From Aquatica leii (lineage: Eukaryota; Arthropoda; Insecta; Coleoptera; Lampyridae): a DNA stretch of 64,000 bases. Location of the stretch: contig CM069432.1 in the NCBI GenBank assembly GCA_035610365.1, positions 75,644,520 through 75,708,519 of the forward strand, in the 5' to 3' direction. The notes under the pieces are model-generated. The model ran no database searches. It was not told the DNA's origin and saw only the letters and a program-made list of their open reading frames with translations. Each line of letters opens with the position of its first letter. Position 1 is the stretch's first letter. The position numbers were made by a program, and so were the translations under genes. Of the stretch, positions 22,300 through 36,109 are shown one piece after another.

Positions 22300-24600
22300 T
22301 TTATAGAATAATTTAATTTAAACGATACTGTTTCACCTCTTGGATATTCCTATTCATTTCTATTTTATGGTTAGGTAAATGTACAAGAACTAACACAGCC
22401 GTTTTGACAAATTTGAAAAATTATCAATATTTTTATCATTTTTGACGTTAGATTATTAGGTCTTGGGATATTTTTTGTGCAGAATTAAATTTGTTATCAA
22501 TATAGAATAGTGTATACGTGTCTCATTTGAAAAAAATAATTTTTTGACATAACTCGTGACGTAATATTCGATTTTTGTTTTATTCCATCGTAATCAGTGA
22601 AAAAAGTACTACCAGTTTCCCTATTCAACCGACTTTGTAGCTTCAATAATAACGAATTTAACAATAGTGCCGACGTGAGACATACATTACTATCCCAATC
22701 CGAAGAACGATGTTTAAAAGATTATTTACGCGCTGTCTGCACTTATGAGCACGACAAACGTTCGTCAGTTTCGATACCAATCAGAGTACACCTCATTGCC
22801 TAGCTGCATTGTGATCAGCTTTTCCAAAAGTCAAATGCATATTTGCGTATTCTCAAAAAAAGTTGGAAAGCGCTTCATATACTACGAACAACTGTTTCCT
22901 TTACTATGATCTTCTACTTGATTGTTTGCCACCGTTCTCATTAGATTTGCTATATTGAAGAATCAGTTTCACGTAATAGAAAATGAATTTGGAATTAAAC
23001 CATCATTTTTGTTTATGCATACTTATTCGTTTTTGTGTGACTTTGAAAGTTTTATTGGTACACTACGTTTAACTTTGTTTTTATACTATAAAAGTTTATA
23101 TTTTGCATCATGAACACGTTTATATCAGATAATTAATTTTGATGTTAATTTAATACCTGTATGTAAAAACAATTGTACAATTTTAATCTGTTAACTAATT
23201 GCGCGTTATTTTTTTCATGTATTTATGTGAAAAAAATTATATATGTTTTTCTTAATTATCTTTGCAAATTCGTAAACGGGATTTGTGTAAATTACCATAC
23301 AATTTAGTTTTGGTTTCATTGTCTAAATTTTAATAGGCAATTACTATTACAATTTTACATTTTACTGTGCTTTTCAATTATCAACTAAATTTAAATTTAT
23401 AAACAATATTTTTTTTTGTTTTCTTGATTAGTTGTATTTCTTAACAACTAAATATTAAGGAGCTATGTAGCACATGATTTTTTCGTTGTGATGTGTGCTT
23501 GGAAAATGAGATGAGGTAGTAGTCTGGTAACTTGTACGTTTTTTTACATCTACATTGGGATTTTCTTTTTAATAGGAAAATAAAATTTGATGGTTTTGTT
23601 TTTTTTCGTATATTATTGACATCTAAAGGATACAAAAAAATTTTTTTTTGACTTAATTTTACGTTATATTATTAATATTAATGGTCAAAGTAAACACCTC
23701 AAAAAAAGAAGGTACGTGACTGGCCCCGGCGATTTCAGCTCTTCAGGACATTTTAAATAAAAAAAATCGAATTGGTTATTAATCTTTAGAATTGTTGTTG
23801 TAGTTGGAACTAGGATTATTAAATTTTATCAGAAAATAAAATGGCGGATTTTGAAAAATAAAGGTAATTTTTTTTCAGCCACAAATCGGGCTCTAAATTG
23901 GTAAGTTAGGGAGGGAAAAAATATCCTTGCCTCAGCGAGAACTACTGATGTGTAGAATAACGTGTAAAAATTTCAGACCCATCAGTCAGATAGAAATGTT
24001 TTTGTCACCCGGGCCGACTGAAAAAACATTATTTCTAGAAAAACGCGTTTAAAGTTTCAAGAACAGATTTAAAAATAAACTCATACTTATATTAATTGTC
24101 GATGTCTGGGGCGTATAATCTGCCTTCAATTTTTTTGTAGGCATCATGCTCGCAATTGTTTTTTGTCTTGCGACTCATTCTGGCTACTTTGCCCTGTCAC
24201 TTTCCGCCTTTGAAATTCGGGAGTTGTACAATTTAGCGTACGCGTACATAGGTAAAAACTCTTAATTCATGGTGGATGCCTCTGTCTATGCAGCAATTTC
24301 AATTGTCTTTTTACCTACAAGAATATGCTTTGGTGCTAAAGCAATTGAAATGATTCTTTCGATTGTTGTATAGTTACTCTTACTATTCATTCGATTATTA
24401 ATATATCTCGCTTCGGCCTATCACTAAGGTATATCTTTTAGTAGTAAAGTATCAAATATTCATTGTCATTAATATTTCGAATTTCTGTCTAAAATTTTTA
24501 CAATGCACGCTCAATATATGTTATTTTCGAAATAAGTAAGAAAAAAAAGGAAGCGGAATTTCTTTTGGGTTTAATGTTTTTTATTCACGAGTGGTTCGTC
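22300..24600. other. Non-coding DNA with unidentified short frames
   Basis: A 68-codon frame at 22597-22803 has ordinary composition but no recognisable motif. From about 23700 to 24060 there is a GC-richer block (CACCCGGGCCGACTGAAAAA, AAAACGCGTTTAAAG) that looks like an interspersed repeat. I cannot name it. Confidence 0.35.
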
Positions 24601-24846
24601 TTCTAAATCAACTTTTTATTTAAGAAATCTTAAGCTTTCGCGGTTGTTATGTTTAAAATTATAAGCGACTTTCGGCTTAGACCGCGTCGTAGTAAAACAC
24701 CCAGACTTAGGCTTGGTCATAGTCTCTTCTTGAGAGCCAAAACAAGAAGTAGAACTTGGCCTTTGCCGTATTGTCGTTCGTGAACCCAAACAAACTGACG
24801 TTTTGCAAGACATTGCAGCTTGCATCTTCAGAGTGGTAAATGTCAC
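24600..24846 (-). other. Unidentified GC-richer block with a degenerate hammerhead-like motif
   Basis: A minus-strand frame of 76 codons is rich in Ser, Thr, Lys and Arg and has no known domain. At its upstream end (24797-24832, minus strand) the sequence reads CTGAAGATG, a GCAAG/CTTGC hairpin, then AAAACGTC. This resembles the CTGATGA-stem-GAAAC-GTC arrangement of hammerhead-bearing retroelement ends in degraded form. It is more likely the terminus of a retroelement than a gene. Confidence 0.3.
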
Positions 24847-25919
24847 TTTTTATTTATTTAAAGCAAAATGATGCGTTTAATCAAATCTTTACAAAAGACA
24901 AAAAAGTTTGCGAATAAAATTTTCTATCAAACACAATTTTTAAATGAAAAAAAAACTTTAAGATTAAAAAGTTCTAGGGGATTTAACAGTGGAGGTCTCT
25001 AAAAATCCATCTTCTGTTTATTTGATTTTTATTAAATTACACTTTTTTTGTTTTTAAGTACTCATTAAGAGGGGGCTCCACAGCACGAATTCCTCGAGAT
25101 GGCGCCACTGGTGAAATCAAATGTAATTTTAAATCATCTTTTTTAGTCTTATAATGCAAAATTTTCACAAAAACTAAAGCTTACCTTAAAGACTGTTCTT
25201 AGCTTTTGGGGCTAACACTGTTTTTATAGAAATAGTAGTTAAAATAAGACCACAATAAATTATTAAATATTGAAAATTTCGAATTTTTTTTTTACTTTAC
25301 GTAATTCAAAATTGTACCATCCCCTGCGAAATTTAGCGGTTTGTAACATATTTCAAGCTAAAATGCTAATTTTGCTTATTAACGCTACAAATCAAAATAA
25401 ACTAGTTAAATTCATTGCAGAGCGAACCTAGCGGTATATTTGTAGAAGTAAAGCTGTATAAAAGTTCAACTACTTCTCGAAGGGAGCGCTGTAAATTGGA
25501 TGTATCTATATTTTATTTAATGATTTTTACTGCATCAACTTCCGCTCTTTAGTGATAAACAATGTATTATTGAGATAGTATTGCTATGTATTATGTTTCA
25601 CTTGTGTGTAGAAGTGTAGATATATGAGAAATAGTTCGAATTTAAATTTTGTTTTGTAGAACATTGCAGCCTCTTCAAAAAACCGATCGTAATCACAATC
25701 GTGGATCATAAAAAATTGGCAAAACCATCGATTGCCTATAAAATAAATATCGTAAACATCAATCGCTTATAAAGTAACAATAGCGGTAGTAGAAAAAAAG
25801 TAATGCTCATTGCTATTAGTCATAAAAATTAAAACAAACTTGCGCGAAATAACCTTAGGAGTGACACACTGTTACATGCCAAAATTAACACGAAGTCACT
25901 GCCTGAAATGAGGTAACAT

Positions 25920-26220
25920 AAACGGGGTTGTGTCACTAGCTCAATGGAGAAGGGGGTGGGTTATATTTAAAAGTTTCGTGATCGAGTTGGATTAACTTGA
26001 CGAAAACACAAAATCGAAAAGTAATAATGTCGAAATCAAAGGGCGCCAGGAAGGGGTAAAGCTTAATGGACTTCTGACCCTTGCCAACCACAAGTCCGCT
26101 TCTGTAGAATACACCCTAAACGGACTTACCTTGATAGAGTGTATTTCACTAAAATCTGTAATAAGCTAATAAAGTTACACACGCGGAGGCCGACGGAATT
26201 AAAAGCTCTTTACATTTAAC
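25920..26220 (+). repeat. Possible LTR-like sequence
   Basis: A GC-richer stretch with GGGCGCCAGG and CCTTGCCAACCACAAGTCCG leads to CTAATAAAGTTACACACGCG, a poly(A) signal placed as in the R region of LTR elements. It is followed by a strongly A-rich region. I found no second copy in the window, so the LTR identity is tentative. Confidence 0.3.
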
Positions 26221-27780
26221 AATTTAGCATTTATTTGAATAAAATAAAACAAAATGGATAATATAATAAAATAATTGAATTGAAAGTATCAAAATTAATT
26301 ACAAAAATCAGTAACAAAAGATACGTGAATGCACGTTTGATCAAAACAAATTTAAACTTAATGGGATAAATAAACAAACAAAATAATAAAATACAAAATA
26401 CAGAATTTAAAGAAATAAAACAGCACAAATTAATAAATCTTAAATCATCTACAATCACGGCCGTGTGCTCGTCGAAATAATTCAAAAACAAAATGAAATA
26501 AACCTATAAACTAAAATATAAATATAAAATTTGAATCGATAATTCGGTCCCGTTTAATAAATTTTTAACTCGGGATTATAACACAGTTCCGCCAAATACG
26601 GACATTAATTAGTTACATTAACGTTAACTTCGAGACACTTTTAATACTTGTTCTTAAAATTCAAAGCTTTTAACACTTAATCGCGTCAACAAAAATTTCA
26701 CATATCGATAGATGGTGCAAAATAAATACCTTGAATTATTTGTAGTCGGGCTTTTGGTTAGCGTAGGCCAGCAGACGTCCGGAACCTCAATAGGGTACCA
26801 AATCCAGATGAATAATTTACCAACGGAAGATTTATTATTGATCCGCCCCCAAGGCGAAAGATATGAGATTGCGAAACAAACTCACGCACAAATTCACTTA
26901 ACGAAACATACTAACTTCATTCGGAAAACAGTGATCTTCATGAACCGTAATTACGAAAAAGGAAAGTTTTGTTTTCCACTTAAAGAATCACTGAACCATT
27001 TTCATTTACTTCCGCGGTAACTACTAGAAAAGGTGAATTATCACCCGCGATAACTACATTCTGACGACTGTCAACCAACTAACTTCGGACTCACTCCATT
27101 TACTAAAATCACATCTATATATCAACTTTTTTCGACTACCCTTTCCACAAAGGCTGTGTTCGAAACTTCAAGAACCAAAACACTCTAATTAAGAAGTACG
27201 ATAAAGAGGTAATCAGTCCCCATTACGTCATATTCATAGCATTTGGACACGGCCCTTCGCTTGTACGTGAAAGTGTCAAATTGACAAAATATTATATTAC
27301 AAGAATTTAAACTGCCTAATAAATTAAGATAATGACTTAATTTTTCCACGTAATCTAAACGATTGACATAAAGAAATTACAGTACGACTGTACTTGAACA
27401 AAGAACTTTTGAACCAACTTAAAATAAACAAACGGCGAAAATATATTTAATTACGATTATATCTCAGAAGGGAAACATAAATTACAACTGGAATTTTCAA
27501 CAAACCAAGCGAAATATTCAATAAGCAAAATCGCGAAATCAGATGGTTCACGGCGTAACAAAATACAAAACTTTATCAACAATTTAAATTGTAACTTTGA
27601 ATTTAAAATCGTAAAATAACTTATTAAACTCAATCTAAAATCCTATTAAAACAAATTCAAAATACATTAAATGAAAATCGTCAATCCAAATACTGTGTCT
27701 ATTACCAAAAATTACTTAAACAACCAATCGAAGAAACCCAAAAAAAAACAAAAACGAATACTCAGCCAGCAGAATCGATT
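26221..27780 (+). other. A-rich, T-poor stretch, possibly inside a decayed retroelement
   Basis: Unlike its surroundings, where A and T are balanced, the + strand here is markedly richer in A than T over about 1.5 kb. The frame 26712-27020 (102 codons) begins with a hydrophobic, signal-like segment (FVVGLLVSVG) and is otherwise unrecognised. A strand-biased A-rich interior is known from LTR retroelements, but no reverse transcriptase, protease or integrase motif was seen. Confidence 0.35.
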
Positions 27781-28612
27781 TACCGGGTCTGACATGAAAA
27801 GATAACTGCTGCAATCCCCAAACGCAGGTTACAACACAGATGTTCATTAGTAAGAATAGTAGAAAAGAAATCATATTTTCTGACTATTTTAAAAACGGAT
27901 TACTTCTCTCATTTACAAAAAGTAATATGGTTTTACCTAAAATATTTACTTTTACTTTAATGAAATGTATAATATATAAGGTAATACCTATTTAGTACGT
28001 TTAGTTCTTTTTAAAAGCCAGTGAGCATTAAAAATTCTTGTGGGCGTGTACTGTATTCTTGCATAAATTATAATCAAAGTCATGTGTCATATCGTATTTT
28101 ACTACTATGCATAAGATAAACAGGTGGTAGTAGTAACATTCCAGTGTAATCAAAAACAATTTTTATTTGTTATGTAAGTTGATCCTCAAAACATTTGTGA
28201 GCGTGTACTGTATTCTTGCATAATTTATAAACCATTTGCTAACGATATTCGAGTCGAGGTACCACATATCACAATAGATTTCAGTAAATTTTAATTTTAA
28301 TTTTTTTGAATAACAATTTATTTTTCTAAGCGTTGTGAATTTGTTTGTAGCAGAGTTTTTAAATTTCAAATTTTGTTATCTAAGACCCCGAAAAAAATGC
28401 CTCTGTACCTAGGTGAAGATAGTTTTTTTAGGAATTTTGGGACCATTTTGAAAATCCTCCGATGTAATTTTGCCTTCTAAAATTGTAAAAACGATTTCCG
28501 CTCCGGTGTAATAAAAACCTCTTGATAAAAAGCATTTACCTTACTTACTGATAAAACTATCGCAAAAATAGTCGTGCGATAACGAACATTCTCAATCGCG
28601 ATTATTCCCACC

Positions 28613-28760
28613 ACTAAACTTTTATAATATTTTTTATTGCGCCACCTGGCTTTCAGTAGTGTAACTTCTTTATTTCTAAAAAAATTGCAGCTTTTACACA
28701 TTTTATAATACTTTATGTTGCGCTACCTGGCTCACAGTAGTATAACTTTTTTATTTTCAT
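28613..28760. repeat. Tandem duplication of about 81 bp
   Basis: TTTATAATA, TTGCGC/TTGCGCTACCTGGCT and CAGTAGT recur at an offset of 81 bp (CACCTGGC near 28643, TACCTGGC near 28724). The two copies differ at several positions. Confidence 0.7.
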
Positions 28761-28969
28761 AACTTCACCGTTAAAGCAGCACTTACTAGAGGTTATACTC
28801 TAGAATGCAAATATGGCCGAGGAGACCCCGCTCTTAACAACTACAAAAAATAGTCCATTAAATTTAATTAGCTTAGAAGTTCTTAATAAAAAAGTAATTT
28901 TTTTTCAACTTTGAAGACTTAATATAATCCGGTAGTCGATGCTATTTTTTCCATATCATTAAAAACAGC

Positions 28970-29730
28970 CTAATTTTTTTAAGAGCAGTTTGATTTTACT
29001 AAGACGCCTATGATTTTTCTCTGCAAAAATTTGCGAAATGAGGTAGCTAACAGAGTGAGCTGGTGTAAAAAAGGTTGATTTGGTGATTATACAAATTTGA
29101 TCAATAACAGTATATTTTTTAGCTAAATGTTGAGATAATTTTATAAATAATTCGAAACATTTTTCCGACAAAATAAATGGTTTGGTCTAGTGTCTTCGCA
29201 CTCAAACGTGTAGCAATTACTGGGTCATAAAAATGATTAATAACCAGCTGATTTTTTTACTGTAGCTTGGCAAATATAACAGTTAAATGGACACACTGTC
29301 TTACAAATAAAGGTGCAGGTTTTCCCAGTTCTACACTCAAAATATGTAGTACAGAGCCATTTATAAAAATGATTAATAACCAGCAAAATTTTTGTGAGCA
29401 GCTTTGTTTTGAGAAGACGCTCGACTTTTGTTGCAAAAGTGGTAGCTACTAAAGTGAGCAGGTGTTAAAGACAGTTAATTTTTTAGTTAAATGTTGAGAT
29501 AAATATATAAATAATTTGAAATGACATTAGTCCGACAAAATAAATGGTTTGGTCGAGAGTGTTCTCCCACTCAAACGTGTAGCAATTACTGGGTCATAAA
29601 AAATAATTCATAACCAGCTGATTTTTTTACTGTAGCTTGGTAAATATATCTACAATTAAATGGTCACACTGTCCTACAAGTAAAGAGGTAAGATTTCTTA
29701 GTCCTACATTCGGAAATTTCGAAAATAGCA
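28970..29730. repeat. Tandem duplication of about 367 bp
   Basis: TCCGACAAAATAAATGG occurs at 29164 and 29531, and the flanks (AAACGTGTAGCAATTACTGG, CATAACCAGCTGATTTTTTT) repeat at the same offset. A shorter third piece of the unit (AAATGATTAATAACCAGC) lies near 29367. No protein is encoded. Confidence 0.8.
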
Positions 29731-29739
29731 TATATTATA

Positions 29740-32050
29740 TTTATTTGTAAATATGTGCATCTGTACACATATGCGTGTGTATATGTATATGTACACTATG
29801 ATATGTACACATACAAAAATTGTACTCGTCTTGTTGACACGTGTTTATTTACGTTCACCTACTCAGTTGTATATTCATTAATCAATCCACCTTTCGTCAT
29901 GGCTTGTCAATAGTTAAAAAAACGGAAAATACAATTTTTTTAGATATTTTTTTAAAAGTATTCCCCCTACTTTCCACCTACCTACACTCAATTAAGTAGT
30001 TATTTATTGATCTACTTTTTTTCACGACCCGTCAATCATTAATCAAGAATAAAAAAAGTAAAATACTAAAAAATTAATGAAATTTGGTTAATTAAACCAT
30101 TAATATTAATTAAACGGCTTAACTTTGATTAATAAAAATGTATAGGTTCCGAGAAGACACATGTCCAAATTTTTTAAGATTAAAAACAAGTCGATCGGGC
30201 AATTATTTTAATTGTTACCGTATGCCAATCATACATACAGACTAACCGACAGCTCGGAAGTTTCAATTTTGATTTCACATTTACCTCAAATGTAAAAATC
30301 TAATTTGCAAACGATCTTATATTATACTTTAAAGTATTGAGTTTCAAAATATTGATGTTATATAGTAGTTTACGTAACAAGAGTCGAAAGTAAGAAATAG
30401 CATAACGAACGTTAATACGACGCGAGGCCGCACGGCCGAGCGTTGCATGTGAGTGAGTTATGCTATGATTCTTTCGACGAGAGTAATGTACATTATTTTT
30501 TGTGTTGTCTTTTATAAAATTGCATTCTTTTTTGAAAAAATAAAAAAAAATCAACAGAAATATAACGTTGGTACTACATTTATTACTAAATATGTCAACT
30601 TTGACATTAACTTTAACATCGTTTTTCTTCAATTTTAACTGAATTTTAAGATTTTTAAAATGATTTTTCCACCTGTCGCATACTCGTTCTAATATATTAA
30701 TTGACTTTGAACACTTAATTTTATGTGGATTAATAGTTTTCATTTTACCACCCTAGAGCTTTTTTCGTTCATTACGGAACTACACTAACGAACGAATATT
30801 GACGTTTGCGATGTTGGCAGCACAAAAAATAAATTTATAGCATATTCGAACGTGTAGAACTCGATTTAGGTGACTGTATAAACTCGATTTAGATCCTATA
30901 ATACTATGTATAACTTCTCATGGAATTCGTTTTTTAACGGTTGCAGTTCTCGGACTTGCGATAACTACCTATTTTTTTGTAGAACATTGATCGATTTCGG
31001 TAGAGTATATGCTAATCTATCATGTACTTTTTGTGTCCTACAGTTATTAACGAAAAAAGTATATATTTACCAAACTACAGTAAAAAAATCAACTTTGATT
31101 CGATGCGAAGCTAGTGAATTCGCAACCAGAAGCAAATCGTACGTAAATTCAAACGGTAATGATACAAACAAATTTGCGTTCGTTAGTCGTGATCACATCT
31201 GTACTACGTCGCAAGGCATGCTTGAATCGTCCTCTAAAATTGCTAAAAGTGTAAAGAAAGGTAGTAATTATAGATATAAGATGATATGACAAATAAGTTG
31301 CTTGGAAATCGACCAATGAATTATTGTAACCGAATGCGTCAAGTTTTCGAGTGACTTTTACTATTCCTATCGCAGGTGTGCTTCTAAATTTAGTAAACGT
31401 ACTACGTCAACGACTTTTCTCCAGATTACGTTTCGAAAGTGGTGTAATTAACCAATATCCCCATTAGTACGTGCTCCTAGTCATCGTTTTCAGCGAAAGG
31501 CAATTAATTGACATGTACCATTCCAAAGTGGCAAACACGTGGCGGTATTTCAAATCGCTATCACAATTACGGAAAAATCAAATTAAGTCACAAAAATAGA
31601 AATTAATTCTTACCTCAGAAAGACCTTCACATATGAAGCAAAACTACTACATCCATTCACAACATGGATGAATGCGAATATTTTTAAATGAAAGCGTCAC
31701 TGGGTGTACAAGTTAGATGACCATGTACAATCCGTCGCGAAGTCATCAGAGATATACAATTTTTGCCCTTTGAATAATTTCATATGTCAAGAAAAACCAT
31801 AAAATAATAGTCAACACTCCGATTATAGCAACAGGGCGTTCCGGTACAAAACTTATACAGTACATAATCTATATCAGAACACTATTAACATAACGACCAC
31901 TTTGGGTCAAAAATAGATTTTAAATTTATTTGTTTATTTAAATTTTTTTTTAAATATTGATGAAGATATTATAATCTATCTTGTATTATCATTTATCATA
32001 CAAAATGTAGAAACTCATTTCAGTTAAACAAACATTTACAGCATAATTTT
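29740..32050. other. Gene-free region with a GC-richer segment and unidentified frame
   Basis: At 29740-29815 there is an alternating purine-pyrimidine run (GTGTATATGTATATGTACAC). A frame of 127 codons at 30906-31289 (+) has no recognisable domain and normal Ser/Thr/Lys-rich composition. 30410-30460 is a GC-richer block (GAGGCCGCACGGCCGAGCG). I see no gene structure. Confidence 0.35.
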
Positions 32051-32079
32051 AAGAATGGCCCAATGTACTCATTTGCCCT

Positions 32080-32830
32080 ACCTAAAGGTAAACATATAGT
32101 GGCGTAAGATGTGGAGATTGTAGAGGATATAAGACTTGGCTTATTGTTTTATTGTAGAATTTGTTGAATAAATTTAATTGTAGCTCGAGTGCTATCAGTC
32201 ATTGCATTGTCTTGCTGACAGTAACCTAATTGAAGTTCGTTGTCATCTAGCTGCTTGAAAATTTGATACAAAATATTACGGTAACATTTTGCATTTACAG
32301 TATTATAAAAAAAAATTAACTAATTATCTTTCTCCTTGACATAGCAATACATATACCAACTTTCAAAGGATGCAATGTTGTTTCCATAAAAGTGTGTGGA
32401 TTTTTGGTTGTCCGAGTACGACATGGCTATTTACATATCTAATTAAACGAAACCATGTTTCGTCCATAAAGAAAGTTAAACCCAACAAGTTATCGTTATT
32501 TAAATGTACATTAAATCATTCACACAATTGTACACGCTGCAATATTTTCTTTTTTAATGCTTTGTAGCATGTTTCTACTGACAATCTTAAAAATTTATTG
32601 CTTGTAATTTAAAAATGAAACTTAAAATGGTTTTATACTTGTTGCCGCAGATAGTTTTACCTCCGACTTATTTGGACTTTGTTCCATGCGATTGCGAATG
32701 TTTTCGACAGTATACATATACGTAGTGAGTACAATAGGCCTTCCTGTAGCGTTCTCCTTACAAATGCAATTCTTATTTAAAAATACTTGCATTAAAACTT
32801 GTCTACGTTGTCAGAAAGTATCGTAAGTTA
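32080..32830 (-). pseudogene. Tc1/mariner-type transposase fossil (minus strand)
   Basis: Read on the minus strand, fragments follow an insect transposase. A region near 32700 reads NRMEQSPNKSEVKLSAATSI. Near 32465-32410 the sequence spells FMDETWFRLIRYVNSH in two frames, the first catalytic Asp motif. KCYRNILYQIFKQLDDNELQ leads to YCQQDNAMTDSTRA (about 32290-32190), the second Asp motif, and LQSPHLTPLYVYL near 32110-32080 matches the third motif with the Asp lost. Stops and frameshifts separate them. Confidence 0.7.
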
Positions 32831-33221
32831 AGTTTACTTCTGGGAAATTAATTGATCGATGCAACTTTGAAGAGAATACGACTAAGTTCCATCATGATTG
32901 CAAGTACCACTTTGAAAAAGCGCTATTACAATAACCGTGTCTTGTTCAGAAGTAAACATCGTGCAATGCTATTAAATAAAATTACAAAAATTAGACAACT
33001 CCAGAATTACAGCACTAGACAAGTGCCGTGCAAATATATGTTTTGCAGTGGTATTTGCGTGAATTTAGTTCAAATTTGGAGTAAACTTTTTGAAAGATTT
33101 TATTTCAACCTCATTTTTAAAAATAGACTTCCAACGTTTCTAATTCGCAACTATTATATATCGTTTTGTGTTTTGTTGTTGCTCTACTAAAATATAAAAT
33201 AGGGTGGAAGTGATCGGTTTC

Positions 33222-33630
33222 TTATTTTTGCATCAAAATGTAACCAAATCTCTGTGCACTTGCGTCACAAAACAGCTGACCTTCAGTTCTAAGGTTATAC
33301 ATTTGTAAAATTGGTTGATTAGTCAATTTCTTTTTCAAAACTTTTAAAGCAGTCAATTGAGATAAACCGTAAATAAAGGGAACGTCCTTCTTTGTTAAAC
33401 TGTACCTAGGCCTCGCAATTTTTGAAAATTTTTCAACAAAACTTTGGAAGTATGATATTAAGCCAATAAATTTATGTAATTTGCGTACATTGTGTGGTAT
33501 TGGATATTTTTTTATGGAGTTAATATCTTCAAAATTTATATTGTATCCTAAATAAGAAATTTTTGTTTGTAGAAAATAACATTTTGCTAATTTCAACTGT
33601 AGTATATTAGCGACTATGTCTTAATACTTG
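33222..33630 (-). pseudogene. Ty3/gypsy-type polymerase fragment (reverse transcriptase end to RNase H start)
   Basis: The minus-strand frame 33596-33222 contains KCYFLQTKISYLGYNI, LHKFIGLISYFQSFVEKFSK, then LTNQPILQMYNL and LFCDASAQRFGYILMQK. These are the thumb/connection of a Ty3/gypsy reverse transcriptase followed by the start of RNase H with its first Asp. Upstream palm motifs and downstream integrase are missing, and no LTRs were found nearby. It is an isolated fragment without function. Confidence 0.85.
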
Positions 33631-33639
33631 TGGGCGTTT

Positions 33640-36100
33640 GTCTAAAGTTTATGTCGCAAGATGTCAATGTAAATAATAACTTTGCATATTTCTAATACAT
33701 TTTAAATAGATGGTGTATTACTTCAGAGTAAAAAAATGGAAAGGATTAGGAGTTGTTCTGATGATTAGTTCTGGTTATGGGAACTCCTGGTCGCCCTGGG
33801 TTAACGTATTTATCTAAAAAGTTTATAAACTTACTTTAATCTGATAATTTATCGAATTGTTAATATTTCATTGAACACTATCTTTCTCAATCCCATTTCT
33901 CAATGTTCATATTATCATTAGTCGATTCTAAGTAATGGGGCTCATTTTTGTTTAAAAGAATCACGTTACCACAAAAACTTTACTTGAACATTCTTTTAGA
34001 ATAATAATTACGTCGTAATAAAACGTCATATTGATAGCGTTTATCTATTAAAACTTTAGGATTTGGAGTACTCATCTCATTCCCAACACAGAACCATCGA
34101 TGCCATGTATGACATTATCTTTATCAATTGGAATAGATATAAGTCGAGTGCATTTTATTTGTATAATTTTTTTGAAGTCTGTTCTTTTTGAATATCGACT
34201 TCAAAAAGTAATTTCATGTAAATAAAAACTTGGGATATGTTTATTAGTCATTTGTTATTGTGTTAGACGTAATACATGAAGGTCAAGTATGTGGTATTAC
34301 CTAGTCGTCGGTAATAGGGATGAATGAATAATAAAGGTATTTAGTCACATGTTAAATAAAAATTGTGTCGTTTAATTATAACTAAATAAAATTATTATTT
34401 TTTTACTTTTTAGCGCATTTTATTTGATGCATTTAAGTTTTTTAAGTCGGTTCTTTTTAATTTTTTTTTAATTGATTTATGTTTTAACAAATATAAAAGT
34501 CTTAGTAACCCTGTAAACTTCTATCTATGTGTAAATAGAAACCCGAATCGAAGATTTGTGATTTTCGAGATAAGTATAAATACTACTAGCTATCTATTTT
34601 TCTTATTTTTTTTAATTAATATTATTTAGCAAAATCTTCTGCGTTTGCATCTATTTTATTGCCTTTCTAATTGTATTTCTAAAATATTTGTACAAAATTC
34701 AATTCTTTGTCTAGTTTTTTGGCATTAGATATTTAGATTGTCTGGATCTAAACTGTATATTTTTCAGTCTGCTAAGGGTGTATTATTGTTTTTTATAAAC
34801 GGTTGATGTGATTTTTGACGTGACTGAGAAGTAATCTGATTTAGAATGAGTTTTTTCTGACCGAAACCTTGTTATTTCATGCTGTACTGGTAACCTTACT
34901 ACACAGGATCCATTGTCACTGCACCTTACAGTAAACTTGAATAGCTTACCAATACTTACCTAACTGTAACGTTGTTTAAATCTGGCGTCTCAGTCACCTT
35001 TAATGACATTCGGAACTCGCATTGTCGTTATATATTTTTTTATGACACTGTCAGATAAATCACATTTAGACACGTTCAAAACTAAGGACAAGGGATATCA
35101 TTTTAAGTTTGGAATGCAGGTTCATCGTCAATTTGAAAAATTTATTTTATCACAATTTTACAACTAAATATTAGTTTATATAAAAGCTTATAGTCAAAAT
35201 ATGGATACAATACATTACTACAAAAATAATATGAAAAATAAAATTGCACGTCGTCGTCATTACGTAGTTTTTTCGAAAATTCACTTATTTTTTTGAACAA
35301 ATTGTGATGATATGTACAATTAATGCGAAAAAGATGTTGCACACTGTTACATGTTTACAAGAATTCTTTCAAACAAATCACATACGTTAATGAATCACAT
35401 AACACCTATTATCACTACCTTTGCAAAAGTGCAGTCCGTCTAGTTGCTGCCGTAAACACATTTCCACAAGAGTTCTCAATGAAAATATTTAAAATTACTT
35501 AAAAAATCTAATTCATAAATTAATAGTACACGTTTTAAATAATTCACTTGTCACAAGCTTTTAATAGTTTTTTTTGTATCGATTTTGTACAACTTGTCGT
35601 TCCTAAGGAGTGATACTGAAACAAAAAATTGTATAATTAATATTTGGATTTCGATAGTACAGATATACATTGATTTCTAGCGTGCATAAATTATTTGTCA
35701 ATGTATATCTGTCACAGCTATAGTTAAAGCACAGAAGTTTGGCATTAACAATAAACAATCAAGTTGTTTCATTCCTTAAACGCTAAGTAGAAAGGTGTAT
35801 CTATGTTAAAAGTATTTGTTGGAAGTGTAACAGTATTTTTTGTTATTTAAAATAGTGTAATTATTAGAAAATGTTTCGACATTCGCTGCATGCCACGTAA
35901 AATTTGCCTTAGTTTTAGCATACTGGGTTTAAGTATTTACTATGTTTTTTTTTTAATAAAAATATTGTTAAAGTAGGTAAAATAAAGTTTCATTCGCTTG
36001 CATGTCATAGATATAAGAATAGGTTGGTTCATTCCGTTATTAAGCTATGAAATAGGAAAGATCATCAGTTTGAAGAAAATAATTTGTGTACTGTTGATTA
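33640..36100. other. Gene-free region downstream of the protease gene
   Basis: No coding frame is recognised. The part next to 36110 should include the protease 3' UTR. An inverted repeat with 15 bp perfect arms (35659-35673 and 35698-35712, ACAGATATACATTGA) and a 24-base loop lies 0.4 kb beyond the stop codon. Confidence 0.45.
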
Positions 36101-36109
36101 CCTCTTACC

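Noticed and set aside
30300..30743. 147-codon minus-strand frame
   Set aside because: Lys/Asn/Ile-rich low-complexity composition, no domain, no splice context; consistent with AT-rich noise.
32852..33190. 112-codon + frame between two retroelement fossils
   Set aside because: No recognisable motif; lies between minus-strand transposase and gypsy fragments and has AT-noise composition.
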